Shown: in pieces, positions 15,510 to 25,718 of the stretch | Layout: each line of letters begins with the position of its first letter | Position numbering within the stretch: position 1 is the stretch's first letter | From: JACDET01 sp038253825 | GTDB taxonomy: Bacteria; Patescibacteriota; Microgenomatia; Levybacterales; UBA12049 | Reading direction: 5' to 3' | Assembly: GCA_038253825.1 (NCBI GenBank) | Contig: JBBSGT010000002.1 | Location: forward strand, 3,800 to 67,799 | DNA: 64,000 bases | Notes under the pieces: generated by a model | The model's database searches: none | The model's input: the letters and a program-made list of their open reading frames with translations, nothing else | What the model was told of the DNA's origin: nothing | Program-made: the position numbers and the translations under genes

Positions 15510-18500
15510 ATGTCAAATAAAATAAAATTATTCAGTGTTATTATACCTGTCTATAACGAAATTGGTAATATAGCGCAGTTTCATCAACACTTACTAAAAA
15601 CACTTACCTCGTATAAAAAACGTTTCGAAATCATCTATATCGATGATAATTCGACAGATGGCACGTATGAATGGTTACAAAGTATTTCCCTCGCGCCTAC
15701 TATTAAGGTAATTTTAAAAAATGGCATTAAAGGTAAAGCATATTCACTCATCCAAGGTTTTGATGTAGCTAAAGGAGATGCTTTTGTCATGATTGACGGT
15801 GATCTTCAGTACCCACCGGAAAAAATTCCAGAGATGATTGATGCGCTACAAATATCTGATATTGTGGTAGCGGAACGAAAGAAATATAAAGATAGCACAT
15901 TACGCAAATTTCTTAGTAAAGGATTCAAGACAGTATTTGGGAAAATGATGTTTGGTCTGAATACTGATATTCAATCGGGTCTGAAAGCCTTTACAAAAGA
16001 AGTCTATCAAACAATTCAGTTTCAGCCTGTTTCTCCATGGACATTCGATCTTGAATTCCTCTACCGTTCACAACAAGCAGGATTTAGTATTAAAAATGTA
16101 TCAATCATCTTTGCTCCACGTTTGAGTGGCGAATCAAAAGTGAATGCTCTTAATCAATCATGGGAAATTGGAACCAACGCACTTTCAATAAAAATGAAAA
16201 GAAAGCTTTATTTGCCAATTAAGGCAGTAAAGGGTTCGATGCGTGGTGCAGGTATTGGATATAAAAAGAAAAAATATATTACCCATACGACTTTACCTGC
16301 TTCCCTGTCTGCTATCGAAACCTTCTCTCTGTCACAGAAAATATTTTTTCTTGGATTTCCAGTTTTGTTAATCCTTGCTCTTTTTATGTTCCCATTGCCT
16401 GCGGCAAGAACGATCGTAGGGGTTTTGAGTATGCTCTACTTCATTGATGCCCTCTTTAACGTATTTGTGGTAACTCGCAGTTTGCAAAAAGATCATGACA
16501 TTAAAGTAAGTGATGATGAACTTTCACTCCTCGATGAAAGCAAATTGCCACTCTATTCTATTCTTTGTCCTTTATATAAAGAAGCGCACGTTGTACCACA
16601 ATTTTTGGAAGGTATCGCAAAGCTTGACTATCCAAAAGATAAATTAGATGTGATGTTTCTTCTTGAAGAGGATGATCTAGAAACTATTGCAGCCTTTGGT
16701 CAGATGACACTTCCTTACTATGCCCGTACAGTTATTGTTCCTGATTCACAACCAAAAACGAAACCCAAAGCTTGTAACTACGGATTGTCTTATGCAAAGG
16801 GTAAATATCTTGTTATTTTCGATGCAGAAGATTTGCCAGATCCCCTACAACTGAAAAAGGCAGTTATCGGATTCAAAAAAGTTCCGGCAGATATTAAATG
16901 TTTACAAGCAAAGTTGAGTTATTATAACTCACGTCAGAATTTGCTTACTCGCTTCTTTACTGCAGAGTATGCTTTATGGTTTGATGTCACACTGCCAGGT
17001 TTGCAATCGCTTAACTCAGCATTGCCGTTGGGTGGTACGAGTAACCATTTCGAGACAGCAAACTTACGCGAACTTGAAGGATGGGATCCATTTAACGTAA
17101 CAGAAGATGCTGATTTGGGTGTCCGGTTGTTCAAACATGGGTACCGTACCGCAATTATCGATTCAACAACCTACGAAGAAGCTACAAGTGTGACAAAAAA
17201 CTGGTTACGACAACGCTCCCGATGGCTTAAAGGTTACATGCAAACGTATTTAGTGCAAATGCGCAACATTAACTCATTTGTAAAGAATAAAGGTGTCTGG
17301 CATACCATAATCTTCCAATTGACAGTTGGTGGCAAGATCCTTTTCGTTCTTTTGAATCCATTTATGTGGATTATCACTATTTTGTATTTCAGTGCGTATT
17401 CTATTTTTGGTCCGGTGATGCAGGAGATCTATCAACCTCCACTTTCCTATTTCGCAGTCTTTTCGTGGATATTTGGCAACTTTATGTTCTTATATTGTTA
17501 CATGATTGCCGTAGGAAAACGTGGTCAATGGGATCTTGCAAAGTATGTTTTGTTAATTCCGTTTTACTGGGTCCTTATGAGTACAGCTGCTATGGTTGGT
17601 TTGTATCAGCTTATCCTGAAACCTCATTATTGGGAAAAGACAATTCATGGATTCCATTTGACCAAAAAGAATCTACCGGTACCAGCGGTCAAACCGGTTG
17701 GACAGCCAATTGCACAACCTGTGTATGTTGCTGCAGCAACACCAGTAAATAAAATTAAAGATACCCCTTTTGTGCTTACAATGCCTTCACAAATAAATGT
17801 TTCAACATTTATCTTACGATGGTTACCACTCTTTGCGATATTAAACACCGATTTGGTCTTGGCACGGTTTTTCTTACCATATGAAGATGCACAACTTTAT
17901 ATTGTTCTTTCGTTATTTGGCAAAGCTGTTTTCATACTCAGTCAATTCCTTTCCAACGTCTTAACAGCAGCAACTTCTAAAAAGAGAGTCAGTAAAGGAT
18001 ATTTATATCGATTACTTTTCTTTACGTTCTTATTCAACTGGATCGGATTTGTGGTATTTGGGTTGGAAGGTTCATATACTATTCCAGCATTGCTTGGAAA
18101 TACCTATACAGGCATTATTCCATACATGGGCTATTATCTTTTTGGACTTACTTGTTTGGGCTTGACGAATCGTCTTACAACCTTTAATCTCTACAAGAAA
18201 AAATATTCATATACGATGTTATCGGTAGCGATCATCTTGTTACAAGTACCCTTCATTATTCTGCACCATGAAACAGTTTATAACTTCGTACGCATCTTTG
18301 CGTACTTTGGTTCTATTAATCTTTTCGTCCTCGTTGTCCTTCAGATGAGCGTTGTTAAAAACCTCATTATGGAGAACAACTTTATCAGCATATTTAAATT
18401 ATTTGATAAGCAAGCAAGCAAAAAAGCATGGAATCAAAACAACATGCGTATTCTAATCTTTAACTGGAGAGATACAAAACACATATATGCCGGGGGCGCT

Positions 18501-19598
18501 GAAGTGTATATTCATGAGTTAGCACAACGTTGGGTAAAAAACGGCAATAAAGTAACACTCTTTTCAGGAAATGACAACAATAATTCTGATTATGAAATAG
18601 TGGATGGTGTTGAAATATTTAGACGAGGTGGCACATATACTATCTATATATTTGCATTCCTCTATTACCTGCTCAAATTCCGTGGCAAATATGATGTCAT
18701 AATCGATTGTGAGAATGGAATTCCTTTCTTCACACCTTTGTACGCGAAAGAACAAGTTATCTTGCTCGTTCATCATGTCCACCAAGAAATATTCCGTAAC
18801 TTCTTGCGCTTTCCATTGAGCATAATTGCTGAACTTTTGGAAGGTAAGATGATGCCACTTGTTTATCAAAACAAAAACGTTGTCACAGTCTCAGCTTCTT
18901 CACAGAAGGATATCTTTAAGCTCGGATTTACCAATGCGGGTAATATTGAAATTATTCCAAATGGTGTTTCTTCCGGCTTATTTGTTGACTATCCTAAAAC
19001 CGATAACCCATCATTTGTCTATTTAGGCAGACTGAAAGAGTATAAAAATATTGATGTCGCCATTAAAGCTTTCGCAAAAGTGTTGCGTATTCACAAGAAA
19101 GCTACACTGGCAATTGTTGGTTCTGGAGAAAGTTTCCCCGTTTTAGCAGATCTGGTTACTGATTTAAATATCCATCACGCAATTAAATTCTATGGTCGTG
19201 TAAGTGAAGCTGAAAAGGCAAAATTATTAGCAAAAAGTTGGGCTGCAATTCAGCCTTCCCAAATTGAAGGCTGGGGAATAACCGTTATCGAAGCAAATGC
19301 AGCAGGTACACCTGTGATTGCCTCCAATGTTAATGGGTTGCAAGACTCAGTTGTCGATGGGCAAACAGGATTACTTGTTCAAGCTGGAAATGTAACACAA
19401 TTTGCAAATGCTATGATGAAGATAGCAGAAGATGATGATGTTCGAATTTCACTTTCACAAGAAGCTCAATTATGGGCAAAGAAGTTCGATTGGGATTCAA
19501 GTGCTACAGCTTTTTATGGTCTCATCGGTAAGAACTTGGGTCAAGGTGCAATCCAGCCTTCATATACAGAAGTTGCTTTTACTTCATCAGAAAAATAA
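15510..19598 (+). CDS. Four-module fusion: GT2 + processive GT2 + flippase-like half + GT4
   Basis: About 1,362 residues from ATG 15510 (an upstream in-frame ATG at 15468 adds 14). Residues 5-225: DPM1-like GT2 (SVIIPVYNE, YIDDNSTD, MIDGDLQY). Two membrane helices near 285-330. Residues 347-590: BcsA-like GT2 (CPLYKE, FDAEDLPDP, GGTSNHF, TEDADLG, QRSRWLKGY) with further helices to about 715. A Pro/Val/Ala/Gln linker spans about 722-750. Residues 766-960: about six membrane helices that open like one half of a Wzx/MurJ-type flippase (LNTDLVLARF... SLFGKAVFILSQF). Residues 979-1355: GT4 transferase (GGAEVYIHEL, PNGV, YLGRLKEYKN, E-x7-E in EGWGITVIEA). This would couple lipid-linked sugar synthesis, chain extension, membrane passage and branching in one chain. 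Confidence 0.85.
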   Translation: MSNKIKLFSVIIPVYNEIGNIAQFHQHLLKTLTSYKKRFEIIYIDDNSTDGTYEWLQSISLAPTIKVILKNGIKGKAYSLIQGFDVAKGDAFVMIDGDLQYPPEKIPEMIDALQISDIVVAERKKYKDSTLRKFLSKGFKTVFGKMMFGLNTDIQSGLKAFTKEVYQTIQFQPVSPWTFDLEFLYRSQQAGFSIKNVSIIFAPRLSGESKVNALNQSWEIGTNALSIKMKRKLYLPIKAVKGSMRGAGIGYKKKKYITHTTLPASLSAIETFSLSQKIFFLGFPVLLILALFMFPLPAARTIVGVLSMLYFIDALFNVFVVTRSLQKDHDIKVSDDELSLLDESKLPLYSILCPLYKEAHVVPQFLEGIAKLDYPKDKLDVMFLLEEDDLETIAAFGQMTLPYYARTVIVPDSQPKTKPKACNYGLSYAKGKYLVIFDAEDLPDPLQLKKAVIGFKKVPADIKCLQAKLSYYNSRQNLLTRFFTAEYALWFDVTLPGLQSLNSALPLGGTSNHFETANLRELEGWDPFNVTEDADLGVRLFKHGYRTAIIDSTTYEEATSVTKNWLRQRSRWLKGYMQTYLVQMRNINSFVKNKGVWHTIIFQLTVGGKILFVLLNPFMWIITILYFSAYSIFGPVMQEIYQPPLSYFAVFSWIFGNFMFLYCYMIAVGKRGQWDLAKYVLLIPFYWVLMSTAAMVGLYQLILKPHYWEKTIHGFHLTKKNLPVPAVKPVGQPIAQPVYVAAATPVNKIKDTPFVLTMPSQINVSTFILRWLPLFAILNTDLVLARFFLPYEDAQLYIVLSLFGKAVFILSQFLSNVLTAATSKKRVSKGYLYRLLFFTFLFNWIGFVVFGLEGSYTIPALLGNTYTGIIPYMGYYLFGLTCLGLTNRLTTFNLYKKKYSYTMLSVAIILLQVPFIILHHETVYNFVRIFAYFGSINLFVLVVLQMSVVKNLIMENNFISIFKLFDKQASKKAWNQNNMRILIFNWRDTKHIYAGGAEVYIHELAQRWVKNGNKVTLFSGNDNNNSDYEIVDGVEIFRRGGTYTIYIFAFLYYLLKFRGKYDVIIDCENGIPFFTPLYAKEQVILLVHHVHQEIFRNFLRFPLSIIAELLEGKMMPLVYQNKNVVTVSASSQKDIFKLGFTNAGNIEIIPNGVSSGLFVDYPKTDNPSFVYLGRLKEYKNIDVAIKAFAKVLRIHKKATLAIVGSGESFPVLADLVTDLNIHHAIKFYGRVSEAEKAKLLAKSWAAIQPSQIEGWGITVIEANAAGTPVIASNVNGLQDSVVDGQTGLLVQAGNVTQFANAMMKIAEDDDVRISLSQEAQLWAKKFDWDSSATAFYGLIGKNLGQGAIQPSYTEVAFTSSEK

Positions 19599-19610
19599 TT
19601 ATAAAGATTT

Positions 19611-20501
19611 ATGAAACATCTACCTAGTATCTCAATTGGTATCCCGGCTTATAACGAAGCAAGAAATATTAAAAAACTTCTTAAGTCGCTCCTCGCGCAA
19701 AAGGAAGTTGGTTTCCGTTTAGAATCTATTATTGTCGTTTCTGATGGAAGTTTTGATACAACAGGAATCCAAGTAAAGTCTCTCAAAGACAAACGTATTA
19801 AACTCTGGGATGACCATAAGCGACTTGGAAAATCAGCTCGGCTTAATCAACTTTTTCGCAAAAATTCAGCTGATGTATTAATACTCGCAGACGCGGATAT
19901 CAAAATTGCCGATCCTAACCTTTTAAGTACCATAATAAATGATAGCGATTTTAAACATGAAGGTATTGTCGCCGTAAATGCCACACCAACAAGGGGAAAA
20001 ACATTTATCGAAAATTCACTCAATGCCGGGGCTTTTGCTGTTAAACAAATGTCGGAAGACTGGAGAAACGGTAATAACTATTTATCCTTCAAAGGTTGTT
20101 TTCTGGCTTTGGATAAAAATTTAGTGAAGAAAATTTCTATACCTGCAACTCTTGTTAATAATGACGCATTTCTTTACTTTTCAGCGCTTGCGTATAATTA
20201 CACACCTGCCTACAGAAAAAATTGCGTCGTTTATTATCGTTCACCTGCAACACTGGATGATCATATTAAACAATCATCAAGATTTAAAAGCTCAAGTGAA
20301 GAATTAAAACAATATTTCAAACTGGATTTAGAAAAAGAATATAAAACACCCATTGCAATTATGCTTAGTAGCATACTACAATCATTAATAAAGAGACCGG
20401 TCTTTTTCCTTGCTTATCTCGGCATTAATAGTATTTCTCAAATCAAAAAGCAAACCAATATTAAGAGTACATGGAGTATTGCTTCTTCAACAAAACAGTA
20501 A
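19611..20501 (+). CDS. GT2 family glycosyltransferase
   Basis: 296 residues. GT2 fold markers are clear: SIGIPAYNEARNIKKLL at the start, IIVVSDGSFD, and ILADADIKI as the DxD-type metal site near residue 100. The C-terminal 60 residues are partly hydrophobic (RPVFFLAYLG), suggesting membrane contact. No signal peptide. It starts 12 bases after the mega-GT stop, within a same-strand run extending to about 26.7 kb. A related small GT2 lies in the second cluster at 42732. Sugar and acceptor are unknown. Confidence 0.85.
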   Translation: MKHLPSISIGIPAYNEARNIKKLLKSLLAQKEVGFRLESIIVVSDGSFDTTGIQVKSLKDKRIKLWDDHKRLGKSARLNQLFRKNSADVLILADADIKIADPNLLSTIINDSDFKHEGIVAVNATPTRGKTFIENSLNAGAFAVKQMSEDWRNGNNYLSFKGCFLALDKNLVKKISIPATLVNNDAFLYFSALAYNYTPAYRKNCVVYYRSPATLDDHIKQSSRFKSSSEELKQYFKLDLEKEYKTPIAIMLSSILQSLIKRPVFFLAYLGINSISQIKKQTNIKSTWSIASSTKQ

Positions 20502-20526
20502 ATATCGCGTTTGACTCTTCTTATCC

Positions 20527-21618
20527 ATGAAAACCGACAAATATCAAAAATTACCATTATTTCATTTTTCTTCAGAGTTGAAGAGACGTCATATAAAGAA
20601 AAACCTTAAGTGCGTTATCTTTGGCAATTTCGGCGCAATGAATTTAGGGGATGAAGCGATCCTCGCAGGTGAAATACAAGAGTTGCAAAAACTGCCAAAT
20701 ATAGCAATTACCGTTGTAGCTCGTTACCCTGAAGAAATTAAACGCTTACATCAGGTTCAAAGCATTTCACTTTATAATCTGCGTGAAATTAGACGGGCTG
20801 TAAAGAAATCTGATTTTGTCATAGTTGGTGGCGGTGGTCTTATTAATAAAGTAGAGAGAAGTTTTATTGGATTTGGATATCAGCTGTATATGTTATTTAC
20901 GTTCTTTTTTCTCCCGCGTTTTTATAAACGGAAATTATATATCTTTGGTGTCGGAATTTACAGCAACGCAAATTCTCTGATCTTACATCTTGCTTATCCA
21001 TTAATTAAATACGCAAGCATAGTTACTGTTCGTGACCATCATTCTTATGCCTTTTTAAAAAGTAAAAACATTCACGCAATGCTTTATAAAGATAATAGTT
21101 TTCTTATGGATTTAGCACCAATGGATGTTGTTATGAAAGAGGAAATATTCAAAAAAGAATATAGAAAAGATCGAGATAATATCGGTATTTCACTTGTAAA
21201 ACCAGATAGTCCGGCTGAAGAAAAGCGATTGATAAATGAAATCTCAGCCTTTATACTCGATAATCATAAATATTCGGATTTTTGGTTCTATCCAGCTGAT
21301 TATAATCCCGAATACGAGGGTGATCATAAACTTATGGAACGTGTTCTTATCAAGGCAAAAAAACAAACAAAAGATCCAATCATACTTCATACAGTACCTA
21401 TGAAAGCAACTCCCCAAGTTTTTTTCGGATCAATTAAATTAATGAATCGTTTTATTGCGATGCGTTTTCATGCAGCTGTTTTTGCTTATCGCAATAAAGT
21501 TCGCTTTACAGGTATATCTTATGATAAAAAAGTAGCGAGTTTTCTGGAAGCAGTCGGAAAAACTTCTTTAAGCCTCAAAACCTTCAAGGCAAAAGATATC
21601 GAAAATAGTATCTTATAG
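20527..21618 (+). CDS. Polysaccharide pyruvyl transferase family protein (CsaB-like)
   Basis: 363 residues. The N-terminal FGNFGAMNLGDEAIL is the typical opening of the pyruvyl transferase family (CsaB, WcaK/AmsJ); VIVGGGGLIN near residue 100 and RFHAAVFA near residue 318 are further family marks. The family adds ketal-linked pyruvate from phosphoenolpyruvate to sugars of secreted polysaccharides, and pyruvylated glycans anchor S-layer proteins in many bacteria. It is in the first glycan cluster, 25 bases after the small GT2 gene. It may therefore modify the polymer made by the upstream enzymes. An anchoring role is only inferred. Confidence 0.85.
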   Translation: MKTDKYQKLPLFHFSSELKRRHIKKNLKCVIFGNFGAMNLGDEAILAGEIQELQKLPNIAITVVARYPEEIKRLHQVQSISLYNLREIRRAVKKSDFVIVGGGGLINKVERSFIGFGYQLYMLFTFFFLPRFYKRKLYIFGVGIYSNANSLILHLAYPLIKYASIVTVRDHHSYAFLKSKNIHAMLYKDNSFLMDLAPMDVVMKEEIFKKEYRKDRDNIGISLVKPDSPAEEKRLINEISAFILDNHKYSDFWFYPADYNPEYEGDHKLMERVLIKAKKQTKDPIILHTVPMKATPQVFFGSIKLMNRFIAMRFHAAVFAYRNKVRFTGISYDKKVASFLEAVGKTSLSLKTFKAKDIENSIL

Positions 21619-21619
21619 T

Positions 21620-21648
21620 TTGCATTTCCTGAGTATTTAGTGTATAAT
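21620..21648 (+). promoter_or_regulatory. Promoter before the polysaccharide deacetylase gene
   Basis: TTGCAT (21620-21625), 17-base spacer, perfect TATAAT (21643-21648). The predicted start near 21655 lies downstream of the in-frame GTG at 21640 and supports ATG 21682 as the true start. Confidence 0.6.
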
Positions 21649-21681
21649 GCCAGAACCTATAATCTAGGTAAGACTTTGAGT

Positions 21682-22494
21682 ATGTATTTATTATTTAAAA
21701 TAGTAACAAGTATCAGAAAAATGGTATATCAAATACTCGGTTCACTAGACCAATTTGTTTTCCATATGAAAAATCCTGTTGTTATCCTCTCGTATCATAG
21801 TGTTTCAAATGATGATTGGCGTTTTAGTGTAAGCGAAAAATCACTCAAAAAACAAATCGCTTATCTCAAAAAACATTTTGAGATTATTACCCTCAAAAAA
21901 CTTAGTGACCACCTTTCTGGAAAAAAGAAATTAACCCGTCCCGCCGTTGTACTTACTTTTGATGATGGGTATAAAGATATTTTGAAAATGGAAGCATATT
22001 TTAAGAAAAATAAAATTAAACCTGCATTATTTGTCCTCGCAAATAGTAAAAATCCAAATAGACAAGAATTGGGAAATAAAAAATCTTTCTTAAGTAAAAA
22101 AGAAATTCAATATTTGCACAATTCGGGTTGGGAAATTGGTTGTCACAGCGCAACACACGCAAACCTCGCAAGACTTTCTCAAAAAGAGCTTGATAAAGAA
22201 ATTATGCAAGCCAAGCACAAAATGGAAAAGCAATTAGGATTTTCTATCCCCTATTTTGCTTATCCTCGTGGTAAATATAATGCAAACGTAGTACGCTTAG
22301 TAAAAGTTGCGAACTTTTTAATGGGCTTTACTATGGATGATGGTATTATCAAACCAAATCGTGATGTATATACAATCCCACGGGTAGGAATTGATAGCAC
22401 GCATACTTTTAGTGAATTCATTAATACTTTTTCTCCTTCAGTTGTCCGTTTTCGAGGTTTAATAAAGCGAAGTTCTGTGGGGAGGTATTTATGA
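21682..22494 (+). CDS. Polysaccharide deacetylase (NodB homology, CE4)
   Basis: About 270 residues. CE4 motifs in order: TFDDGY (motif 1, with the catalytic base and metal Asp), HSATHANL (metal His pair, H-x3-H), AYPRG (motif 3). The N-terminus has a short amphipathic or hydrophobic stretch before VVILSYHSV. It should remove N-acetyl groups from a surface polysaccharide or peptidoglycan. The downstream membrane protein gene overlaps its end by 4 bases (ATGA), with a strong ribosome site GGGGAGGT inside this gene. It has its own promoter, so the cluster has at least two transcripts. Confidence 0.88.
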   Translation: MYLLFKIVTSIRKMVYQILGSLDQFVFHMKNPVVILSYHSVSNDDWRFSVSEKSLKKQIAYLKKHFEIITLKKLSDHLSGKKKLTRPAVVLTFDDGYKDILKMEAYFKKNKIKPALFVLANSKNPNRQELGNKKSFLSKKEIQYLHNSGWEIGCHSATHANLARLSQKELDKEIMQAKHKMEKQLGFSIPYFAYPRGKYNANVVRLVKVANFLMGFTMDDGIIKPNRDVYTIPRVGIDSTHTFSEFINTFSPSVVRFRGLIKRSSVGRYL

Positions 22495-24077
22495 ACAAGT
22501 GGTTAGCAAATAAAAAAATTAAAATCTTAGGATATGTTCTGTTCACGTTTTTCTGCGCTTTAGTTTTGACATTATCAGTTCGTGGACTTCCGGGCAATCC
22601 TGACACGAGTCAACTTAACAGATTAACCTGGAAAGATAACGGACCCCTAGAATTATCACCAGAACGTGGCCGTTACGCGTTGACATACGCTATTGCAGAG
22701 ACACATAAATTCAGTTTTTCACCTGATTTAGCGCGTTTTGCTGCGCCGGACGTGGGCTTTCTCAATGGACAATATGTCTCTCTGTTCGCGCCTACTGTAT
22801 CATTTATTATTCTTCCCGGGTATTTGCTAGGAAAAGCAGTTGGGTTTGCACAAGTGGGAAGTTTTGCTGTGATTGCTTTATTTGCTTTGTTTAATGTCTA
22901 TCTTATTCGTTCGATTTCCATAAAATTGGGCGCACACCCATTAGCTGGATTGATTGCTGGATTAGTATTCCTTTTTGCGACGCCTGCTTTTGCCTATGCC
23001 GTCACACTGTACCAACACCACATCTCAACATTTATCATTTTATCTGGTATTTATCTGTTAATTAGCTTTGACTCAGTGTGGGCGCTTATTGGTATTTGGA
23101 TGCTTTGTGCTTTATCAATTTCGGTTGATTACCCGAATTTCTTTATGATGTTACCTATCGGCATCGGTGCGTTAGGTCGAACCATCATAGCTAAAAAGCA
23201 ACAGTATGGTTACGTTGTTAAAATCCCTGTTATGCGGGTTCTTGCGTTACTTACCATGATTATTCCATTGGCTTTCTTCTTATGGTTTAACAATGCTTCT
23301 TACGGAAGTCCTTTCCAATTATCAGGTACTGTAGATCGTTCGGTCCAAATTAATCCAAATGGTTCTCCTGTTTTGGAAAGTGAACAGGTTAAAGCCCGGT
23401 TAAAATCAGCCGGCCAGCCTGCAGTAATTCCGCAAAAAAGTGCGTTAGGAGCATTTAATAGTCGGCTTATTATGCAAGGATTTTATATTTATTTCTTCAG
23501 TCCAGATCGTGGAATAATTGTTTATACGCCTGTTATGCTTTTTGGATTTGCCGGTTTATTCCTAGCGCTCAAACAGAAACTGAAATATACATGGTTATTG
23601 GTAGCAGTCATTGGATTTAATATTTTATTATACTCTATGTGGGATGATCCATATGGGGGTTGGGCATTTGGTTCACGTTATTTAATCCCCTCATATGGAG
23701 TCCTGTCAATTTTCTTAGCGTATATATTGACCAGACTTTCAAAATATAATCTCTTTTTACTTTTCTTCTTCGCGATATATGTGTATTCAGTAAGTGTCAA
23801 TACACTTGGAGCACTTACCTCAAACAGAAATCCGCCCCAAGTCGAAGCTGTTGCTCTCTCTAAAGTAACGGGGCATGATGAACCATATACCTACATCCGA
23901 AATCTGAATATTCTAAACTCAAATGAATCTAAATCAATCGTGTTTGATACGTATGCCACAAATTATATGAGTGCATGGAATTATTATAGTTATGTAATGG
24001 TTCTTATTATTGTTGTCTCAGCGTTTTTACTGATGACATTGAAGTCGGTAACGAAAGGAGTTAAACATGCACTTTAA
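22491..24077 (+). CDS. Polytopic membrane protein, GT-C-like, paralog family B
   Basis: 528 residues with about 11-12 membrane helices. The first large loop after helix 1 contains acidic and aromatic residues and LSPERGRYALTYAIAE; there is a large middle loop (about residues 270-320, GSPFQLSGTVDR...) and a conserved-looking DDPYGGWAFGSRYL segment near residue 390. This arrangement is common in uncharacterised membrane glycosyltransferases of CPR genomes. I infer GT-C but cannot name a family. It overlaps the deacetylase gene by 4 bases and the next GT-C gene by 11 bases, so translation is coupled. Confidence 0.65.
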   Translation: MNKWLANKKIKILGYVLFTFFCALVLTLSVRGLPGNPDTSQLNRLTWKDNGPLELSPERGRYALTYAIAETHKFSFSPDLARFAAPDVGFLNGQYVSLFAPTVSFIILPGYLLGKAVGFAQVGSFAVIALFALFNVYLIRSISIKLGAHPLAGLIAGLVFLFATPAFAYAVTLYQHHISTFIILSGIYLLISFDSVWALIGIWMLCALSISVDYPNFFMMLPIGIGALGRTIIAKKQQYGYVVKIPVMRVLALLTMIIPLAFFLWFNNASYGSPFQLSGTVDRSVQINPNGSPVLESEQVKARLKSAGQPAVIPQKSALGAFNSRLIMQGFYIYFFSPDRGIIVYTPVMLFGFAGLFLALKQKLKYTWLLVAVIGFNILLYSMWDDPYGGWAFGSRYLIPSYGVLSIFLAYILTRLSKYNLFLLFFFAIYVYSVSVNTLGALTSNRNPPQVEAVALSKVTGHDEPYTYIRNLNILNSNESKSIVFDTYATNYMSAWNYYSYVMVLIIVVSAFLLMTLKSVTKGVKHAL

Positions 24078-25695
24078 TATCAGAACATTTTCATTACAAT
24101 TTTCAATCAACAATAAACCCGTAGAGGCAGCAAAAAAGTTATTTGAAAATCATGCAACAGTCATCCTCTTTTTCATGTTGAGTATGATTTCTATTGCGAG
24201 CTTCTTATACTTTCTTTCAAATCATTTAGGTGTTGCATACAATGATGCCAGGTCACATTTGGATATTGCCCGTCGTGTTGTCGAAAATCTTAAACCCGGA
24301 TTTGCTCAGCTAGGGAGTGTTTGGTTACCGCTTCCTCATTTACTTGCTACGTTGACAGTTTGGAATGACACGATGTGGCATACAGGACTGGCTGGCGCAT
24401 TACAATCAATGATTTCGTATGTTGCCACAGGTATTCTTATTTACCGCATTTTGCAAGCACTGGGCGTTACTCTTTATGGTCGATTAGTAGGTGTTATTGT
24501 CTTTGCTTTGAATTTGAATATTATTTACATGCAATCTACAGCGATGACGGAGTTACTGCTTCTCGGTACGATGACTGCCGGCGTCTATGAATTAATCCAG
24601 TGGCACAAAGAAGAAAAAATGACACGACTTCTTATGTCAGGATTGTGGATTATGCTTTCAACGATGATTCGTTATGATGGTTGGTTTCTCCTTTTCTTTG
24701 CCACCATATTGATTATCATTCAGACCATGCGAAAACATAATTATAAAACTACAGAGGGTGTCGTGGTAATCTTCGGAACCTTGGCTGGATTTGGTATATT
24801 CCTCTGGTTTTTCTGGAATTTGATAATTTTTAAAGATCCACTTTACTTTATCTTAGGACCTTATGCAGCGGGAACACAACAACAACAGTTGGCTGATGCT
24901 GGTGTTCTTGCAACCAAGCATAACCTGCCATTCTCACTCCAAACTTATATCTACGCTATCTTTTATAACAGTGGCGTCTTCACAACGATTTTGGCATTTA
25001 TAGGGGTTATTTTATTCTGGTTTGATAAAAAAATTAGTAAAGAGTTACGATATGCTGCAACTGCACTTTTAGCGCCATTTATATTCAATGTCCTTTCGCT
25101 TTACTTAGGACAATCAGTACTCTTTGTTCAAGGGTTACATGGAAATTCTTGGTTTAACGTCCGTTATGGTTTAATGATGATACCTTCAATTGCTGTATTT
25201 GTCGGTTATCTGACACAGCGAGTAAAACCAGTACGCTATGTCATTTTAGCGTTATTACTTTTTGTGACTTTTTTCAGTTATGTTAATCGTGATGCCGTGA
25301 CTATTGATGATGCTGTATTTGGTGCAAGTGGTAAAAATGTATCACAAGTTAGTAGCTGGCTGAATCAACATGTACCTAACAAGCCGGGATTTGTCTTAAT
25401 ATCAGTTGCTTCCCATGATGCTATTATTTTCTCTTCAGGTTTACCGATGAGCCGATTTATTCATGAAGGAACTGGTTTGTATTGGAATGCGGCTATAGCT
25501 CACCCTGTGCATTGGGCTCGCTGGATTATTTTGCGCACTGGTGATGCAAACGATCAAACATATAGATTATTGCATAATAATCGAGAATTCAAGAATGATT
25601 ATACATTAACAGACCATTATCCTTTTGCTGACATTTATGAAATTAAGCCGCAATACGTGAAAGATCTTCACATCAAACCTTCCCTGGAACTCTAA
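24067..25695 (+). CDS. GT-C-type membrane glycosyltransferase, paralog family A
   Basis: 542 residues, about eleven membrane helices. It shares the first-loop motif YNDARSHLDIARRVV then KPGFAQLGSVWLPLPHLL with the proteins at 11143, 45282 and 46893, plus the later RYDGWFLL and FNVRYGLMMIPSIAVF segments. The C-terminal part contains HEGTGLYWN, near which all four paralogs keep an aromatic/acidic patch. A ribosome site (AAAGGAG) lies within the end of the preceding gene. A glycosidase-like gene follows 23 bases later, as in the second cluster where GT-C genes again precede two such glycosidase genes. Confidence 0.75.
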   Translation: MHFNIRTFSLQFSINNKPVEAAKKLFENHATVILFFMLSMISIASFLYFLSNHLGVAYNDARSHLDIARRVVENLKPGFAQLGSVWLPLPHLLATLTVWNDTMWHTGLAGALQSMISYVATGILIYRILQALGVTLYGRLVGVIVFALNLNIIYMQSTAMTELLLLGTMTAGVYELIQWHKEEKMTRLLMSGLWIMLSTMIRYDGWFLLFFATILIIIQTMRKHNYKTTEGVVVIFGTLAGFGIFLWFFWNLIIFKDPLYFILGPYAAGTQQQQLADAGVLATKHNLPFSLQTYIYAIFYNSGVFTTILAFIGVILFWFDKKISKELRYAATALLAPFIFNVLSLYLGQSVLFVQGLHGNSWFNVRYGLMMIPSIAVFVGYLTQRVKPVRYVILALLLFVTFFSYVNRDAVTIDDAVFGASGKNVSQVSSWLNQHVPNKPGFVLISVASHDAIIFSSGLPMSRFIHEGTGLYWNAAIAHPVHWARWIILRTGDANDQTYRLLHNNREFKNDYTLTDHYPFADIYEIKPQYVKDLHIKPSLEL

Positions 25696-25706
25696 TTATT
25701 TTCGGG

Positions 25707-25712
25707 TATAAT
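25707..25712 (+). promoter_or_regulatory. -10 box giving a leaderless glycosidase mRNA
   Basis: A perfect TATAAT ends 6 bases before the ATG at 25719, so the expected transcription start is the A of the ATG. No convincing -35 was found. Confidence 0.45.
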
Positions 25713-25718
25713 AAATAT

